Below are positions 54,232 through 62,769 of a DNA stretch of 64,000 nt, piece by piece. The notes beneath the pieces were generated by a model that was not told where the DNA came from, did no database searches, and saw nothing but the letters and a program-made list of their open reading frames with translations. Made by a program: the position numbers and the translations under genes. Origin of the DNA: Ramlibacter aurantiacus (lineage in GTDB: Bacteria; Pseudomonadota; Gammaproteobacteria; Burkholderiales; Burkholderiaceae_C). The stretch spans positions 1,302,001 through 1,366,000 of the forward strand of contig NZ_JAEQNA010000001.1 of assembly GCF_016722895.1 (NCBI RefSeq), written 5' to 3'. Within the stretch, counting starts at the first letter, position 1; each line of letters opens with the position of its first letter.

Positions 54232-54835
54232 GGGCGAGCACGCGCGACCACGGCGCGCCGCTCGCATCCAGGCCCATCTCCACCGCACTGACGGAGGCGC
54301 AGCCGATCTCGAGGCGCTCCAGCGCATCGAGCGACAGGCCCAGCTGCATGGCGATCAGCGCCTTGATCACGTCGGCATGCGACACGACGGCAACCACCTG
54401 GGACGGATGCCGGCGCGCGAGCTGCTCCAGGCCAGCGTGTGCCCGCTCGGCCACCTGGGCGAAGGGCTCACCGCCTGGCGGCGTGGCGCGTGAGCGCTGG
54501 TCACACCAGCAGGCCCAGCGGTCCGCATCCTGCGCGCGCAGCTCCTCGAAGCTGCGCCCCGTCCACTCACCGAAGTCGATCTCGTCGAAAGCCGGTGCCA
54601 GCTCCACCGGCAGGCCCAGTCGCGCGGCCAGTGCCTGCGCGGTCTCGCGCGTTCGCGGCTGCGGACTGCTGTAGAGGGCGGTCGGTGGCTCGCGGCTGGC
54701 GGCCAAGGCTTCACCCAAGGCTCGCGCCTGCTCGCGCCCCCGCTCGTTCAGGCCCACGCCGGGCAGGCGGCCCGCCAGCGCCCGACCGGCGAGCGCGTGC
54801 TCGGCATGACGCACCAGCAGGACTTTCAAAGCCAC
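54209..54835 (-). CDS. Histidine phosphatase (phosphoglycerate mutase-like)
   Basis: 208-aa branch-2 phosphatase fold: the catalytic histidine in LLVRHAEHALAG, YSSPQPRTRETAQALAARLG, the acid residue in FDEIDFGEWTGRSFEEL and the second histidine in VAVVSHADVIKAL. Members dephosphorylate small metabolites, for example alpha-ribazole phosphate or sugar phosphates. GTG at 54835 is chosen; TTG two codons later also fits. Upstream lies a repeat region without coding content. Confidence 0.83.
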   Translation of the reverse strand: MALKVLLVRHAEHALAGRALAGRLPGVGLNERGREQARALGEALAASREPPTALYSSPQPRTRETAQALAARLGLPVELAPAFDEIDFGEWTGRSFEELRAQDADRWACWCDQRSRATPPGGEPFAQVAERAHAGLEQLARRHPSQVVAVVSHADVIKALIAMQLGLSLDALERLEIGCASVSAVEMGLDASGAPWSRVLALNASGWP

Positions 54836-55206
54836 AGCGGGCAGCAGCCCGCGCGCCGAAATGCGAGGCCGAGCGCAGCGATGGCCCGTGAAGAAAATCC
54901 CCTGTGGCTGCGCCGAGGAGCGCAGGGCGGCGGGGAAAAAGAAGCGCAGAGTGTCTGAGCCCCGCAGGGGCGAGTTTCTGCGCTTCCCCCGCCGGCCGAG
55001 CACCGCAGGTTGCCCTCGGCGCCCGCAGGGCGGCGAGGGACGCAGACAGTGGGGTCGCCTTTCTTTGGTTCCTTTCTTTGGCGAGACAAAGAAAGGGACT
55101 CGCCCGCCGGGGCGAAATCCCGGCTAGCCGCGACCGCTACAGGAACCACTACAAAGAAACGGACCATGCTCACGCGAATGACAAGATTCCGTTCGAGCCC
55201 GTCGCA
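54836..55206. repeat. Intergenic repeat of the type dispersed in Burkholderiales genomes
   Basis: No gene is supported. The block holds many GC hairpins and, near its right side, an unusually T/A-rich stem CCTTTCTTTG-GCGAGA-CAAAGAAAGG (55071-55096), with a preceding partial copy CCTTTCTTTGG (55059-55069) and a second stem TCGCCC-GCCG-GGGCGA just after. This combination recurs, with variation, between genes across Comamonadaceae and some other proteobacteria. It separates the phosphatase and the glycoside hydrolase. Confidence 0.65.
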
Positions 55207-56145
55207 TCAAGCCAGCAGCGCCTCGGAGGCAGGAGCAGCTTCCACCGGCGTGGCGCTGCCGCCCACATACCGCCGCACCATGCGCGCGCAGAACTCCGCG
55301 TACTCCTCGGGCACCTGCGGCGCGCTGGTGTGGTGCGGCTGGATGCCCCGGTGCTCGGGCGTGAAGCAGAACGTGAGCGTGAGGTCGAAATCCTCCAGCG
55401 CCTTCATCTGCCGGTCGAACCAGGCGTCGGCGTTCGGCCGGAAGCTGTCGGCCCAACTGAGGCCGGTGCGCAGGCGCGTGACGCCCAGGCGCTTGAGCCA
55501 GCGCACCGCGTCGTCGAGCCGGTGGTCCTCGAAATGGAACCACTGGCAGATGCCCAGTTCGGGGGTGAAGGCGGAGAACTCGTGCGCTGCCAGCTTGGGC
55601 GTGCCGTCCTCGCGCAGCAGGCCCATGTGGAAGTGCCGGTAGTAGCTTGAACCCTCGGCCTCGCGATGGCGGGTGGTGGCCGGCCAGGCCTTGGGCAGGT
55701 CGTACAGCGAATACCAGTGGATGCGCGGCGCCCGTCCGATCAGCAGTTCGGCACTGCGCTTGAGGCCCCAGGCCTGCACCTCCTCGGCGCCGAAGGTGGA
55801 CACGCCCACCTCGGTCACCCAGACCGGCAGCGTGGTCACCGCCTGGATCTCGGCCAGCTTCTGTGGCCACTCGTGGATCGCCCAGTGGTTCCAATCGAGC
55901 GGAAAGCCGTGCACCGCGACCGCGTGCACCCCCTGGAGCACACCCGCGCCGTCCAGCCGGGCGATGAACGCCGGATCGATGGGCGAGATGCCGCCCAGTA
56001 CCCGGGTGAGATGCGGGTTCTCGGCCGCGCAGGCCGTGCTGGCCAGCCGCACCATGTGGCTGAACTGCTTCCACTCGGGATCGAGTTCCAGGTCCCAGTG
56101 CGATTTGTTGTTGGGCTCGTTCCAGAATTTGATGGCTTCGATCAT
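55207..56145 (-). CDS. Glycoside hydrolase (GH39/clan A-like, apparently circularly permuted TIM barrel)
   Basis: 312-aa cytosolic protein. It begins at the middle of a clan A barrel: MIEAIKFWNEPNNKSHWDLE carries the acid/base E10, LTRVLGGISPIDPAF and VAVHGFPLDWNHW follow, and the nucleophile is E112 in VWVTEVGVSTFG, then RIHWYSLYDLP. The C-terminal third (about 200-295) reads like the start of the same barrel: RWLKRLGVTRLRTGLSWAD, TFCFTPEHRGIQPHHTSAP and EYAEFCARMVRRY, which normally precede the NEP strand. It lies 18 nt downstream of the inositol phosphate synthase gene. Confidence 0.75.
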   Translation of the reverse strand: MIEAIKFWNEPNNKSHWDLELDPEWKQFSHMVRLASTACAAENPHLTRVLGGISPIDPAFIARLDGAGVLQGVHAVAVHGFPLDWNHWAIHEWPQKLAEIQAVTTLPVWVTEVGVSTFGAEEVQAWGLKRSAELLIGRAPRIHWYSLYDLPKAWPATTRHREAEGSSYYRHFHMGLLREDGTPKLAAHEFSAFTPELGICQWFHFEDHRLDDAVRWLKRLGVTRLRTGLSWADSFRPNADAWFDRQMKALEDFDLTLTFCFTPEHRGIQPHHTSAPQVPEEYAEFCARMVRRYVGGSATPVEAAPASEALLA

Positions 56146-56163
56146 TTGTTCTTCTGGGTGTGA

Positions 56164-57297
56164 TCAAGCCGTTTTCACGGCCGTCGGTTTCGCGGAGTGG
56201 TTGCGGCGGCGGCTCTTGATGGGCACCGCGTCGCCCCGGATGAAGGCCTCGACCAATTCACGCGCCTCGTCATCCGTGAACTGGATGGGCGGACTCTTCA
56301 TGAAATAGCTGGAAGGCCCATTGAGCGCGCCGCCAATTCCCCGGTCGAGCGCAATCTTGGCGCAGCGGATGGCATCTATCACGACACCGGCCGAATTGGG
56401 CGAATCCCACACTTCCAGTTTCACTTCGCATTGCATCGGTACATTGCCGAACCCCGTGCCTTCCATGCGGATATGGCAGAACTTGCGATCGGCCAGCCAG
56501 GGTACGTAGTCGCTGGGGCCCACGTGCACGTCCTTCTCGGCCATGGCGTGCCCGAGCTGGCTGGTGACGGCCTGCGTCTTGGACACTTTCTTGGACACCA
56601 GCCGCTCGCGTTCAAGCATGTTGAGGAAATCGGTATTGCCGCCGAAATTGAGCTGGTAGGTGCGGTCCAGCCGCACGCCGCGCTTCTTGAACAGGTCGGT
56701 GAGGATGCGGTGCACGATGGTGGCGCCCACCTGCGACTTGATGTCGTCGCCCACGATGGGCAGCCGCCGCTGGGCAAAACGCTTGCTCCAGTAAGGCTGC
56801 GAGGCGATGAACACCGGCACGCAGTTGACGAAGGCGCAGCCGGCCTCCAGCACCTGCTCCACGTACCACTTGGTGGCCATCTCCGAGCCCACCGGCAGGT
56901 ACGAGACCACCACGTCGGTGCGCGTGTCCTTCAGGATGCCCACGATGTCGTCGGTGCTGGCGGTCGACTTGGGCACCACGTCCTTCAGGTAGGTGCCCAG
57001 GCCGTCGTGCGTCATGCCCCGGTGCACCGGCACGCCCAGGCGCGGCACGTCGGCGAAGCGGATGGTGTTGTTGGGCTCGGCGTAGATGGCCTCCCCCAGG
57101 TCCAGGCCCACCTTGTGCGCGCTCACGTCGAACGCCGCGCTGAATTCGATGTCGCCCGGCCGCAAGCCCCCCAGGTCGACGTGCATCAACCCAGGCACGA
57201 AATCGTCACCGGTGGCATCGCGATAGAAGTGCACGCCCTGCACCAACGACGACGCGCAATTGCCGACGCCGATGATGGCAACGCGAAGCCTTTTCAT
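56164..57297 (-). CDS. ino1: myo-Inositol-1-phosphate synthase
   Basis: 377-aa enzyme of the mycobacterial/archaeal Ino1 type. It has the NAD motif [72 protein letters not shown] and [14 protein letters not shown], then [18 protein letters not shown]. It isomerises glucose 6-phosphate to myo-inositol 1-phosphate. De novo inositol synthesis is uncommon in beta-proteobacteria. First gene of a two-gene minus-strand unit, divergent from the SDR and glycosyltransferase operon. Confidence 0.9.
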   Translation of the reverse strand: MKRLRVAIIGVGNCASSLVQGVHFYRDATGDDFVPGLMHVDLGGLRPGDIEFSAAFDVSAHKVGLDLGEAIYAEPNNTIRFADVPRLGVPVHRGMTHDGLGTYLKDVVPKSTASTDDIVGILKDTRTDVVVSYLPVGSEMATKWYVEQVLEAGCAFVNCVPVFIASQPYWSKRFAQRRLPIVGDDIKSQVGATIVHRILTDLFKKRGVRLDRTYQLNFGGNTDFLNMLERERLVSKKVSKTQAVTSQLGHAMAEKDVHVGPSDYVPWLADRKFCHIRMEGTGFGNVPMQCEVKLEVWDSPNSAGVVIDAIRCAKIALDRGIGGALNGPSSYFMKSPPIQFTDDEARELVEAFIRGDAVPIKSRRRNHSAKPTAVKTA

Positions 57298-57366
57298 GAT
57301 TCATAGCCCCCTTAGCACAGCGGAAAAGCATCCTACACAGCGCGAATGGAGCCGTGGGGCGAGCAA

Positions 57367-57400
57367 TGCTCTGCAATTAAAAAATAGCAATTGCAGAGCA
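57367..57400. promoter_or_regulatory. AT-rich 12-bp inverted repeat between divergent ino1 and SDR genes
   Basis: TGCTCTGCAATT and AATTGCAGAGCA are exact reverse complements separated by AAAAAATAGC. The repeat lies 69 nt upstream of the ino1 ATG and 64 nt upstream of the SDR ATG. The arms and A-rich centre contrast sharply with the surrounding GC content. It could be a shared operator or a bidirectional RNA hairpin; the central position favours an operator. Confidence 0.65.
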
Positions 57401-57464
57401 GAACCGGCCCCGGCATATCGGCAAACGGCATAGCATTCCGTGGCGCAACAATGGGCTAACTCGA

Positions 57465-58580
57465 ATGAAGAAGATTCTGATCACGGGAGGCGCCGGTTTC
57501 ATTGGCTCGCATCTGGCCGATGAGCTGTTGGCGCACGGCTACCAGGTGCGGGCGCTGGATGGCCTCAGTCCACAAGTGCACGGGCCCGAGGGCCGCCGCC
57601 CCGACTACCTGAACCGCGATGTCGAGCTGATGGTGGGCGACGTCTGCGACCGGGAGGCGCTCGACCGCGCCCTGGAGGGCGTGGACGCGGTCTACCACTT
57701 CGCCGCCGCGGTCGGCGTGGGCCAGAGCATGTACGAGGTGGCCCACTACACGCGCGTGAACAACCTGGGCACGGCGGTGCTGATGGAAGCGCTGATCGCG
57801 CGCCCTGTCGAGCGCCTGGTCATCGCCTCCAGCATGAGCCTGTACGGGGAAGGCCTGTACAAGACGCCGCACGGCGAGGTGCGCGAAGGCGGCGAGCGCT
57901 CGCTCGACCAGCTGCGGCGAGCCGACTGGGAGCTGCGCGACACCGATGGCGCGGTGCTGCGGCCGGTGCCCACGCCTGAGAGCAAGAGCCCCGCCCTGGC
58001 GTCGATCTACGCGCTGTCCAAGTACGACCAGGAGCGCATGGCGCTGATCACCGGGCGCGCCTACCAGATCCCCACCGTGGCCCTGCGCTTCTTCAATGCC
58101 TACGGGCCGCGCCAGGCGCTGTCCAACCCCTACACCGGCGTGCTGGCCATCTTCGCCTCGCGCCTGCTCAACGACAGCCCGCCCAAGATCTTCGAGGACG
58201 GCCTGCAGCAGCGCGATTTCGTGAGCGTGTACGACGTGGCCCGGGCCTGCCGGCTGGCGCTGGAAACGCCCGAGGCCGCCGGCGAGGTGTTCAACGTGGG
58301 CAGCGGCCAGCCGCAGACGGTGCGCGCCATCGCCCAGCGCCTGGCCCGCGTGATGGGCAAGGAGCACATCGAGCCCGAGATCCTGGGCAAGTACCGTGTG
58401 GGCGACATCCGCCACTGCTTCGCCGACATCACCAGGGCCCGCCGCCTGCTGGGCTACGAGCCGCAGGTGCGGCTGGACGACGGCATGGCCGAGCTGGCCG
58501 AGTGGCTGGCCGACCAGTCCGCCGAGGACCGCGTGGCCCAGGCGAGCGCCGAGCTGTCGGCGCGGGGGCTGACGGTATGA
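57465..58580 (+). CDS. NAD-dependent epimerase/dehydratase (extended SDR) 1
   Basis: 371-aa extended SDR: KILITGGAGFIGSHLADELLAHG, YHFAAAVGVGQSMYEVAHYT, SSMSLYGEGLY, the catalytic YALSKYDQER and RFFNAYGPRQALSNPYTG, then DFVSVYDVARACRLAL. It probably acts on a nucleotide sugar (epimerase or decarboxylase). An insertion of about 35 residues between the Ser and Tyr motifs is longer than in GalE. First gene of the rightward operon; overlaps SDR 2 by ATGA. Confidence 0.88.
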   Translation: MKKILITGGAGFIGSHLADELLAHGYQVRALDGLSPQVHGPEGRRPDYLNRDVELMVGDVCDREALDRALEGVDAVYHFAAAVGVGQSMYEVAHYTRVNNLGTAVLMEALIARPVERLVIASSMSLYGEGLYKTPHGEVREGGERSLDQLRRADWELRDTDGAVLRPVPTPESKSPALASIYALSKYDQERMALITGRAYQIPTVALRFFNAYGPRQALSNPYTGVLAIFASRLLNDSPPKIFEDGLQQRDFVSVYDVARACRLALETPEAAGEVFNVGSGQPQTVRAIAQRLARVMGKEHIEPEILGKYRVGDIRHCFADITRARRLLGYEPQVRLDDGMAELAEWLADQSAEDRVAQASAELSARGLTV

Positions 58581-59644
58581 GGGGCACGGTCACGCTCATC
58601 ACCGGTGGGGCCGGTTTCGTCGGCAGCAACCTTGCGCACCGCCTGCTGGCCGAGGGTCGGCGGGTGCGCGTGCTGGACAACCTGTGCCGTCGCGGCGTCG
58701 AGCAGAACCTGCAGTGGCTGCGCAAGACCCATGGCAGCAACCTGGAGGTCAGCGTCATCGACGTGCGCGACGCCGAGGCCGTGAAGGCCGTCATGCACGA
58801 TGTCTCGCAGGTCTTCCACTTCGCCGCGCAGGTGGCCGTGACCACCAGCCTGGTCGACCCACGCGAGGACTTCGACACCAACGCGCTCGGCACGCTCAAC
58901 GTGCTGGAGGCGGTGCGGGCGCAACCGTTGCCGCCGCCGGTGGTGTTCACCTCGACCAACAAGGTCTACGGCGGCCTGTCCGACGTGCCGCTGGTACTCG
59001 AAGGCCAACGCTACCTGCCGCAGGACGCGCAGTGGCGCGCGGGCGGCGTCACCGAGGCACGGCCGCTCGACTTCCACAGCCCCTACGGCTGCTCCAAGGG
59101 CACGGCCGACCAGTACGTGATCGACTACGCACGCAGCTTCGGCCTGACCACCACCGTGCTTCGCATGAGCTGCATCTACGGCCCGCGCCAGTTCGGCACC
59201 GAGGACCAGGGCTGGGTGGCGCACTTCCTGATCCGCGCGATGCGTGGCGAGCCCATCACCATCTACGGTGACGGCAAGCAGGTGCGCGACGTGCTCTTCA
59301 TCGACGACCTCGTCGATGCCTTCCTGCTGGCCGAACAGCACGGCAAGCGGCTGTCCGGCCGCGCGTTCAACATCGGCGGCGGCGCGCGCAACACCATCAG
59401 CCTGCTCGACCTGGTCGACCGCCTCGAGGCCCTGCACGGCAGCCGCCCGCGCCTGGCCTTCGACGACTGGCGCACCGGCGACCAGCGCTACTACGTCTCG
59501 GACACCAGCGCCTTCCAGCAGGCCACCGGCTGGCAGGCGCGGGTGCCCGTGGCCGAGGGCACGGCGCGCCTGTACCAGTGGCTGGCCGAGCGCGAGCGCA
59601 GCCCCGAGGCCGGCAGGACCCCGCTGGTGGCCACCGCCGCCTGA
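58577..59644 (+). CDS. NAD-dependent epimerase/dehydratase (extended SDR) 2, CDP-paratose epimerase-like
   Basis: 355-aa extended SDR: TLITGGAGFVGSNLAHRLLAEG, LDNLCRRGVEQNLQWL, FHFAAQVAVTTSLVDPREDF, FTSTNKVYGGL, the catalytic SPYGCSKGTADQYV and RMSCIYGPRQFGTEDQGWVAHF. The NKVYG and GCSKG motifs recall CDP-tyvelose (paratose) 2-epimerases, but the nucleotide sugar is not certain. Translationally coupled to SDR 1; the MDR gene follows after 26 nt. Confidence 0.87.
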   Translation: MRGTVTLITGGAGFVGSNLAHRLLAEGRRVRVLDNLCRRGVEQNLQWLRKTHGSNLEVSVIDVRDAEAVKAVMHDVSQVFHFAAQVAVTTSLVDPREDFDTNALGTLNVLEAVRAQPLPPPVVFTSTNKVYGGLSDVPLVLEGQRYLPQDAQWRAGGVTEARPLDFHSPYGCSKGTADQYVIDYARSFGLTTTVLRMSCIYGPRQFGTEDQGWVAHFLIRAMRGEPITIYGDGKQVRDVLFIDDLVDAFLLAEQHGKRLSGRAFNIGGGARNTISLLDLVDRLEALHGSRPRLAFDDWRTGDQRYYVSDTSAFQQATGWQARVPVAEGTARLYQWLAERERSPEAGRTPLVATAA

Positions 59645-59670
59645 ACCGCTTCGCAAGGAGATTCCAAGGC

Positions 59671-60624
59671 ATGCAAGCCTGTGTGATCGCGTCGCCGCAG
59701 CAGGCGGCGCTGCAGTCGGTCGACATTCCCGAACCCGGTGCCGCTCAGGTGCTGCTGCGGCTGGAAGGCTCGGGCGTGTGCGCCTCCAGCCTGCCGCTGT
59801 GGGAGGGCCGCGAATGGTTCAGTTATCCGCAGCCGCCCGGCGCGCCGGGGCATGAAGGTTGGGGACGCATCGAGGCGGTGGGCCCCGGCGTCACCGGCCT
59901 GGCCGTGGGCGACCGCGTCGCCGCCCTCAGCTACCGCGCGCACGCCGAATTCGACGTGGCCGACGCGAGCGCGGTGGTGCCGCTGCCGGCCTCGCTGGCG
60001 AGCACGCCGGTGCCGGGCGAGCCGCTGGGCTGCGCCTGGAACATCTTCCAGCGCAGCCAGATCGAGCGCGGGCAGACCGTGGCCATCGTGGGCATCGGCT
60101 TCCTCGGCGCGCTGCTCACGCAGATGGCGGTGCATGCGGGCGCGCGGGTGATCGCCCTCTCGCGCCGGCCCTTCGCGGTGGACCTCGCCCGCCGCTGCGG
60201 CGCCGCGCATTCGCTGGCCCTGGACGACCACTACCAGATCCTCGAGAAGGTCAAGCAACTCACCGACGGCCGCTGGTGCGAGCGCGTGATCGAGGCCACC
60301 GGGCTCGAATGGCCACTGCAGCTGGCCAGCGAATTGACCGCCGAGCGTGGCCGGCTGGTGATCGCCGGCTACCACCAGGACGGCATGCGCCAGGTCAACG
60401 TGCAGCTGTGGAACTGGCGCGGCATCGACGTGATCAACGCGCACGAACGCGATCCCCTGCGCTACGTGCAGGGCATCCGCGAGGCGGTGAAGCTGATCGA
60501 GCAGGGCGTGATCGATCCCGATTCGCTCTACACCCACCGGCTGCCGCTCGATCGCCTGGGTGAAGCCCTGGAGCTCACGCGCAAGCGGCCCGACGGTTTC
60601 CTCAAGGCACTTGTGACCGTATGA
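59671..60624 (+). CDS. Medium-chain dehydrogenase (zinc-alcohol-dehydrogenase-like)
   Basis: 317-aa MDR protein: EGSGVCASSLPLWEGREW, GAPGHEGWGRIEAVGPGVTGLAVGDRVAALSY, then the nucleotide motif VAIVGIGFLGALLTQMAVHAG. The cysteine and the GHE segment at the catalytic metal site are present, but the four-cysteine structural zinc lobe is missing, which explains the short length. It should oxidise a hydroxyl of a sugar or cyclitol. Good ribosome binding site AAGGAG upstream; overlaps the next gene by ATGA. Confidence 0.85.
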   Translation: MQACVIASPQQAALQSVDIPEPGAAQVLLRLEGSGVCASSLPLWEGREWFSYPQPPGAPGHEGWGRIEAVGPGVTGLAVGDRVAALSYRAHAEFDVADASAVVPLPASLASTPVPGEPLGCAWNIFQRSQIERGQTVAIVGIGFLGALLTQMAVHAGARVIALSRRPFAVDLARRCGAAHSLALDDHYQILEKVKQLTDGRWCERVIEATGLEWPLQLASELTAERGRLVIAGYHQDGMRQVNVQLWNWRGIDVINAHERDPLRYVQGIREAVKLIEQGVIDPDSLYTHRLPLDRLGEALELTRKRPDGFLKALVTV

Positions 60625-61658
60625 GCGTTCAGACCGAGATCGATTTCGCCGATCCGCCGGCGGTGAGCCCCGCGCGCACGCCTCGGCTGGGCTTCCTCGG
60701 CCTGGGCTGGATCGGGCAGAACCGCCTGAAGTCGCTGCTGGACGCGCAGGCCTGCGAGGTGGCCGTCGTGGCCGACCCGTCGCCGGCCGTGCACGAGCGG
60801 GTGGCGCAGCTCGCGCCGCGGGCCGCGTCGGCGGGCTCGCTGGACGAGTTGCTGGCGCACGCCCTCGACGGCGTGGTGATCGCCACGCCCAGCGCCCTGC
60901 ACGCGCAGCAGGCCCTGCGGCTGCTGGAGCGCGGGTTCGCGGTGTTCTGCCAGAAGCCCCTGGCCCGCACCGCCGCCGAAACCCAGGCCATGGTGGACGC
61001 CGCGCGCCGCGCCGACCGGCTGCTGGCCTGCGATTTTTCGTACCGCCACACGGAGGCCATGCAGCGCGTGCGCCAGGCGGTGAGCGATGGCGAGATCGGC
61101 CCCGTGCACGCGGTGGACCTGGTCTTCCACAACACCTGGGGGCCGGACAAGTCCTGGGCCCGTGACATGGCCCTGGCCGGCGGCGGCTGCGCCATCGACC
61201 TGGGCACGCACCTGGTGGACCTGGCGCTGTGGGTGCTGGGCTTTCCCGCGGTGCGGCAGGTGTCCAGCCGGCTCTATGCGCAAGGCCGATTGCTCGCGCC
61301 CGGCGCCAGCGAGGTGGAGGATTACGCCGTCGCCCAGATCGACCTGGACGGCGGAGCCACCGTGCGCCTGGCCTGCTCCTGGAACTTCTCCGGCGGGCGC
61401 GACGCCATCATCGAAGCCGCCTTCCACGGCGCCCGTGCCGGCGTCGCGCTGCGCAACCAGGACGGCTCCTTCTACGACTTCCGCGCCGAGCGCTACGACG
61501 GCAACCGCAGCACGCTGCTGGCCGCGCCGCCGGACGACTGGGGCGGCCGCGCCATCGTCGAATGGGCGCGCCGGCTGGCCGCCGGGGCCGGCTACGACCC
61601 CGCCATCGAGCGAGCCGTTCCGGTGGCCCGCGTGCTCGACCAGATCTATGGCCGGTGA
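60621..61658 (+). CDS. Gfo/Idh/MocA-family oxidoreductase
   Basis: 345-aa NAD(P)-dependent sugar or inositol dehydrogenase fold: RLGFLGLGWIGQNRLKSLL, VVIATPSALHAQQALRLLERG, CQKPLARTAAETQAMV and GGGCAIDLGTHLVDLALWVLG with the active-site Asp/His. The usual E of the EKP motif is Q here, while the catalytic lysine is kept. Family members include inositol 2-dehydrogenase and sugar-amine pathway enzymes, fitting the nearby inositol phosphate synthase. Overlaps the GT4 gene by 11 nt. Confidence 0.87.
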   Translation: MSVQTEIDFADPPAVSPARTPRLGFLGLGWIGQNRLKSLLDAQACEVAVVADPSPAVHERVAQLAPRAASAGSLDELLAHALDGVVIATPSALHAQQALRLLERGFAVFCQKPLARTAAETQAMVDAARRADRLLACDFSYRHTEAMQRVRQAVSDGEIGPVHAVDLVFHNTWGPDKSWARDMALAGGGCAIDLGTHLVDLALWVLGFPAVRQVSSRLYAQGRLLAPGASEVEDYAVAQIDLDGGATVRLACSWNFSGGRDAIIEAAFHGARAGVALRNQDGSFYDFRAERYDGNRSTLLAAPPDDWGGRAIVEWARRLAAGAGYDPAIERAVPVARVLDQIYGR

Positions 61659-62769
61659 ACGCCTGTCCGTGCTGATGACGGCCGACACCGTGGGCGGTGT
61701 CTGGACCTATGCGCTCGAACTCGCCCAGGGGCTGGGCCGGCGCGGCTGGCGCGTGCACCTGGCCACCATGGGCGCACCGCTCTCGCCGCACCAGCGGGCG
61801 CAGGCCGCGCGCGTGCCGCGGCTGAAACTGCACGAGAGCAGCCACAAGCTCGAATGGATGCCCGACCCGTGGGACGACCTGGAGCGCGCCGCGCGCTGGC
61901 TGCTCGCGCTGGAAGCCGAGATCCAGCCGCAGGTGGTGCACCTGAACCAGTACGTGTTCGGCGCCCTGCCCTTCCACGCGCCGACGCTGCTGGTGGCGCA
62001 TTCCTGCGTGTCGTCCTGGTGGCGGGCGGTGCGCCGCGAGGACGCCCCGCCCGCGTGGGACCGCTACCGGGACTGCGTGAGCCGCGGGCTGGCCGGCGCC
62101 ACGCTGGTGGCGGCGCCCACGCGGGCCATGCTCAACGCCGTGCAGCGCCACTACGGCACCGGCGCCGACGGCCTGGTGCTGCCCAACGGGCGCGACCCGG
62201 CGCTGTTCCAGCCGGCGACCAAGCAGGGCTTCGTGCTCGCGGCCGGCCGCCTGTGGGATCCGGCCAAGAACCTCGCGGCGCTTGAAGCGGTGGCGCCCGG
62301 CCTGCCCTGGCCGGTGCGGGTGGCCGGTGCCTGCACCGGACCCGACGGCACCGTGCAGGCGCCCACCTGGGTGCAGGCCCTGGGCCAGCTGCCGCCGTTC
62401 GAGCTGGCCCGCCAGATGGGGCGCGCCTCCATCTACGCCTTCCCGGCCCGCTACGAGCCCTTCGGCCTGTCCATCCTGGAAGCCGCCCTCAGCGGCTGCG
62501 CGCTGGTGCTGGGCGACCTGGACAGCCTGCGCGAGATCTGGGGCGATGCGGCCTTGTACGTGCCGCCGGACGACCACCTCGCGCTGCGCGACACGCTGGT
62601 GCGCCTGATCGTCGACGCCGACCTGCGCGCCGCCCTCGCCCAGGCCGCCTACGAACGCGCCCAGCACTTCGACCCCGAACGCATGACCCAGGCCACCCTG
62701 TCCGCCTACGGCCGCCTCCCGGCCCTGAAGGCCAAAGCCCGCCGCAAGGAGGAAACGCCTTGCGCCTAG
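61648..62769 (+). CDS. GT4-family glycosyltransferase
   Basis: 373-aa GT-B retaining transferase: LMTADTVGGVWTYALELAQGLGRRGW at the N-terminus, VLPNGRDPALF, VLAAGRLWDPAKNLAALEAV and the donor-binding ARYEPFGLSILEAALSG with the E-x7-E pair. It transfers a sugar from a nucleotide donor on the cytosolic side. The ATG at 61648 lies inside the end of the Gfo/Idh gene; its own stop overlaps the following TTG start by 10 nt. Confidence 0.9.
   Translation: MAGERLSVLMTADTVGGVWTYALELAQGLGRRGWRVHLATMGAPLSPHQRAQAARVPRLKLHESSHKLEWMPDPWDDLERAARWLLALEAEIQPQVVHLNQYVFGALPFHAPTLLVAHSCVSSWWRAVRREDAPPAWDRYRDCVSRGLAGATLVAAPTRAMLNAVQRHYGTGADGLVLPNGRDPALFQPATKQGFVLAAGRLWDPAKNLAALEAVAPGLPWPVRVAGACTGPDGTVQAPTWVQALGQLPPFELARQMGRASIYAFPARYEPFGLSILEAALSGCALVLGDLDSLREIWGDAALYVPPDDHLALRDTLVRLIVDADLRAALAQAAYERAQHFDPERMTQATLSAYGRLPALKAKARRKEETPCA

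Noticed and set aside
54836-55206. Short reading frames in the repeat region after the phosphatase
   Set aside because: They are translations of a hairpin-rich dispersed repeat and show no protein-like composition.
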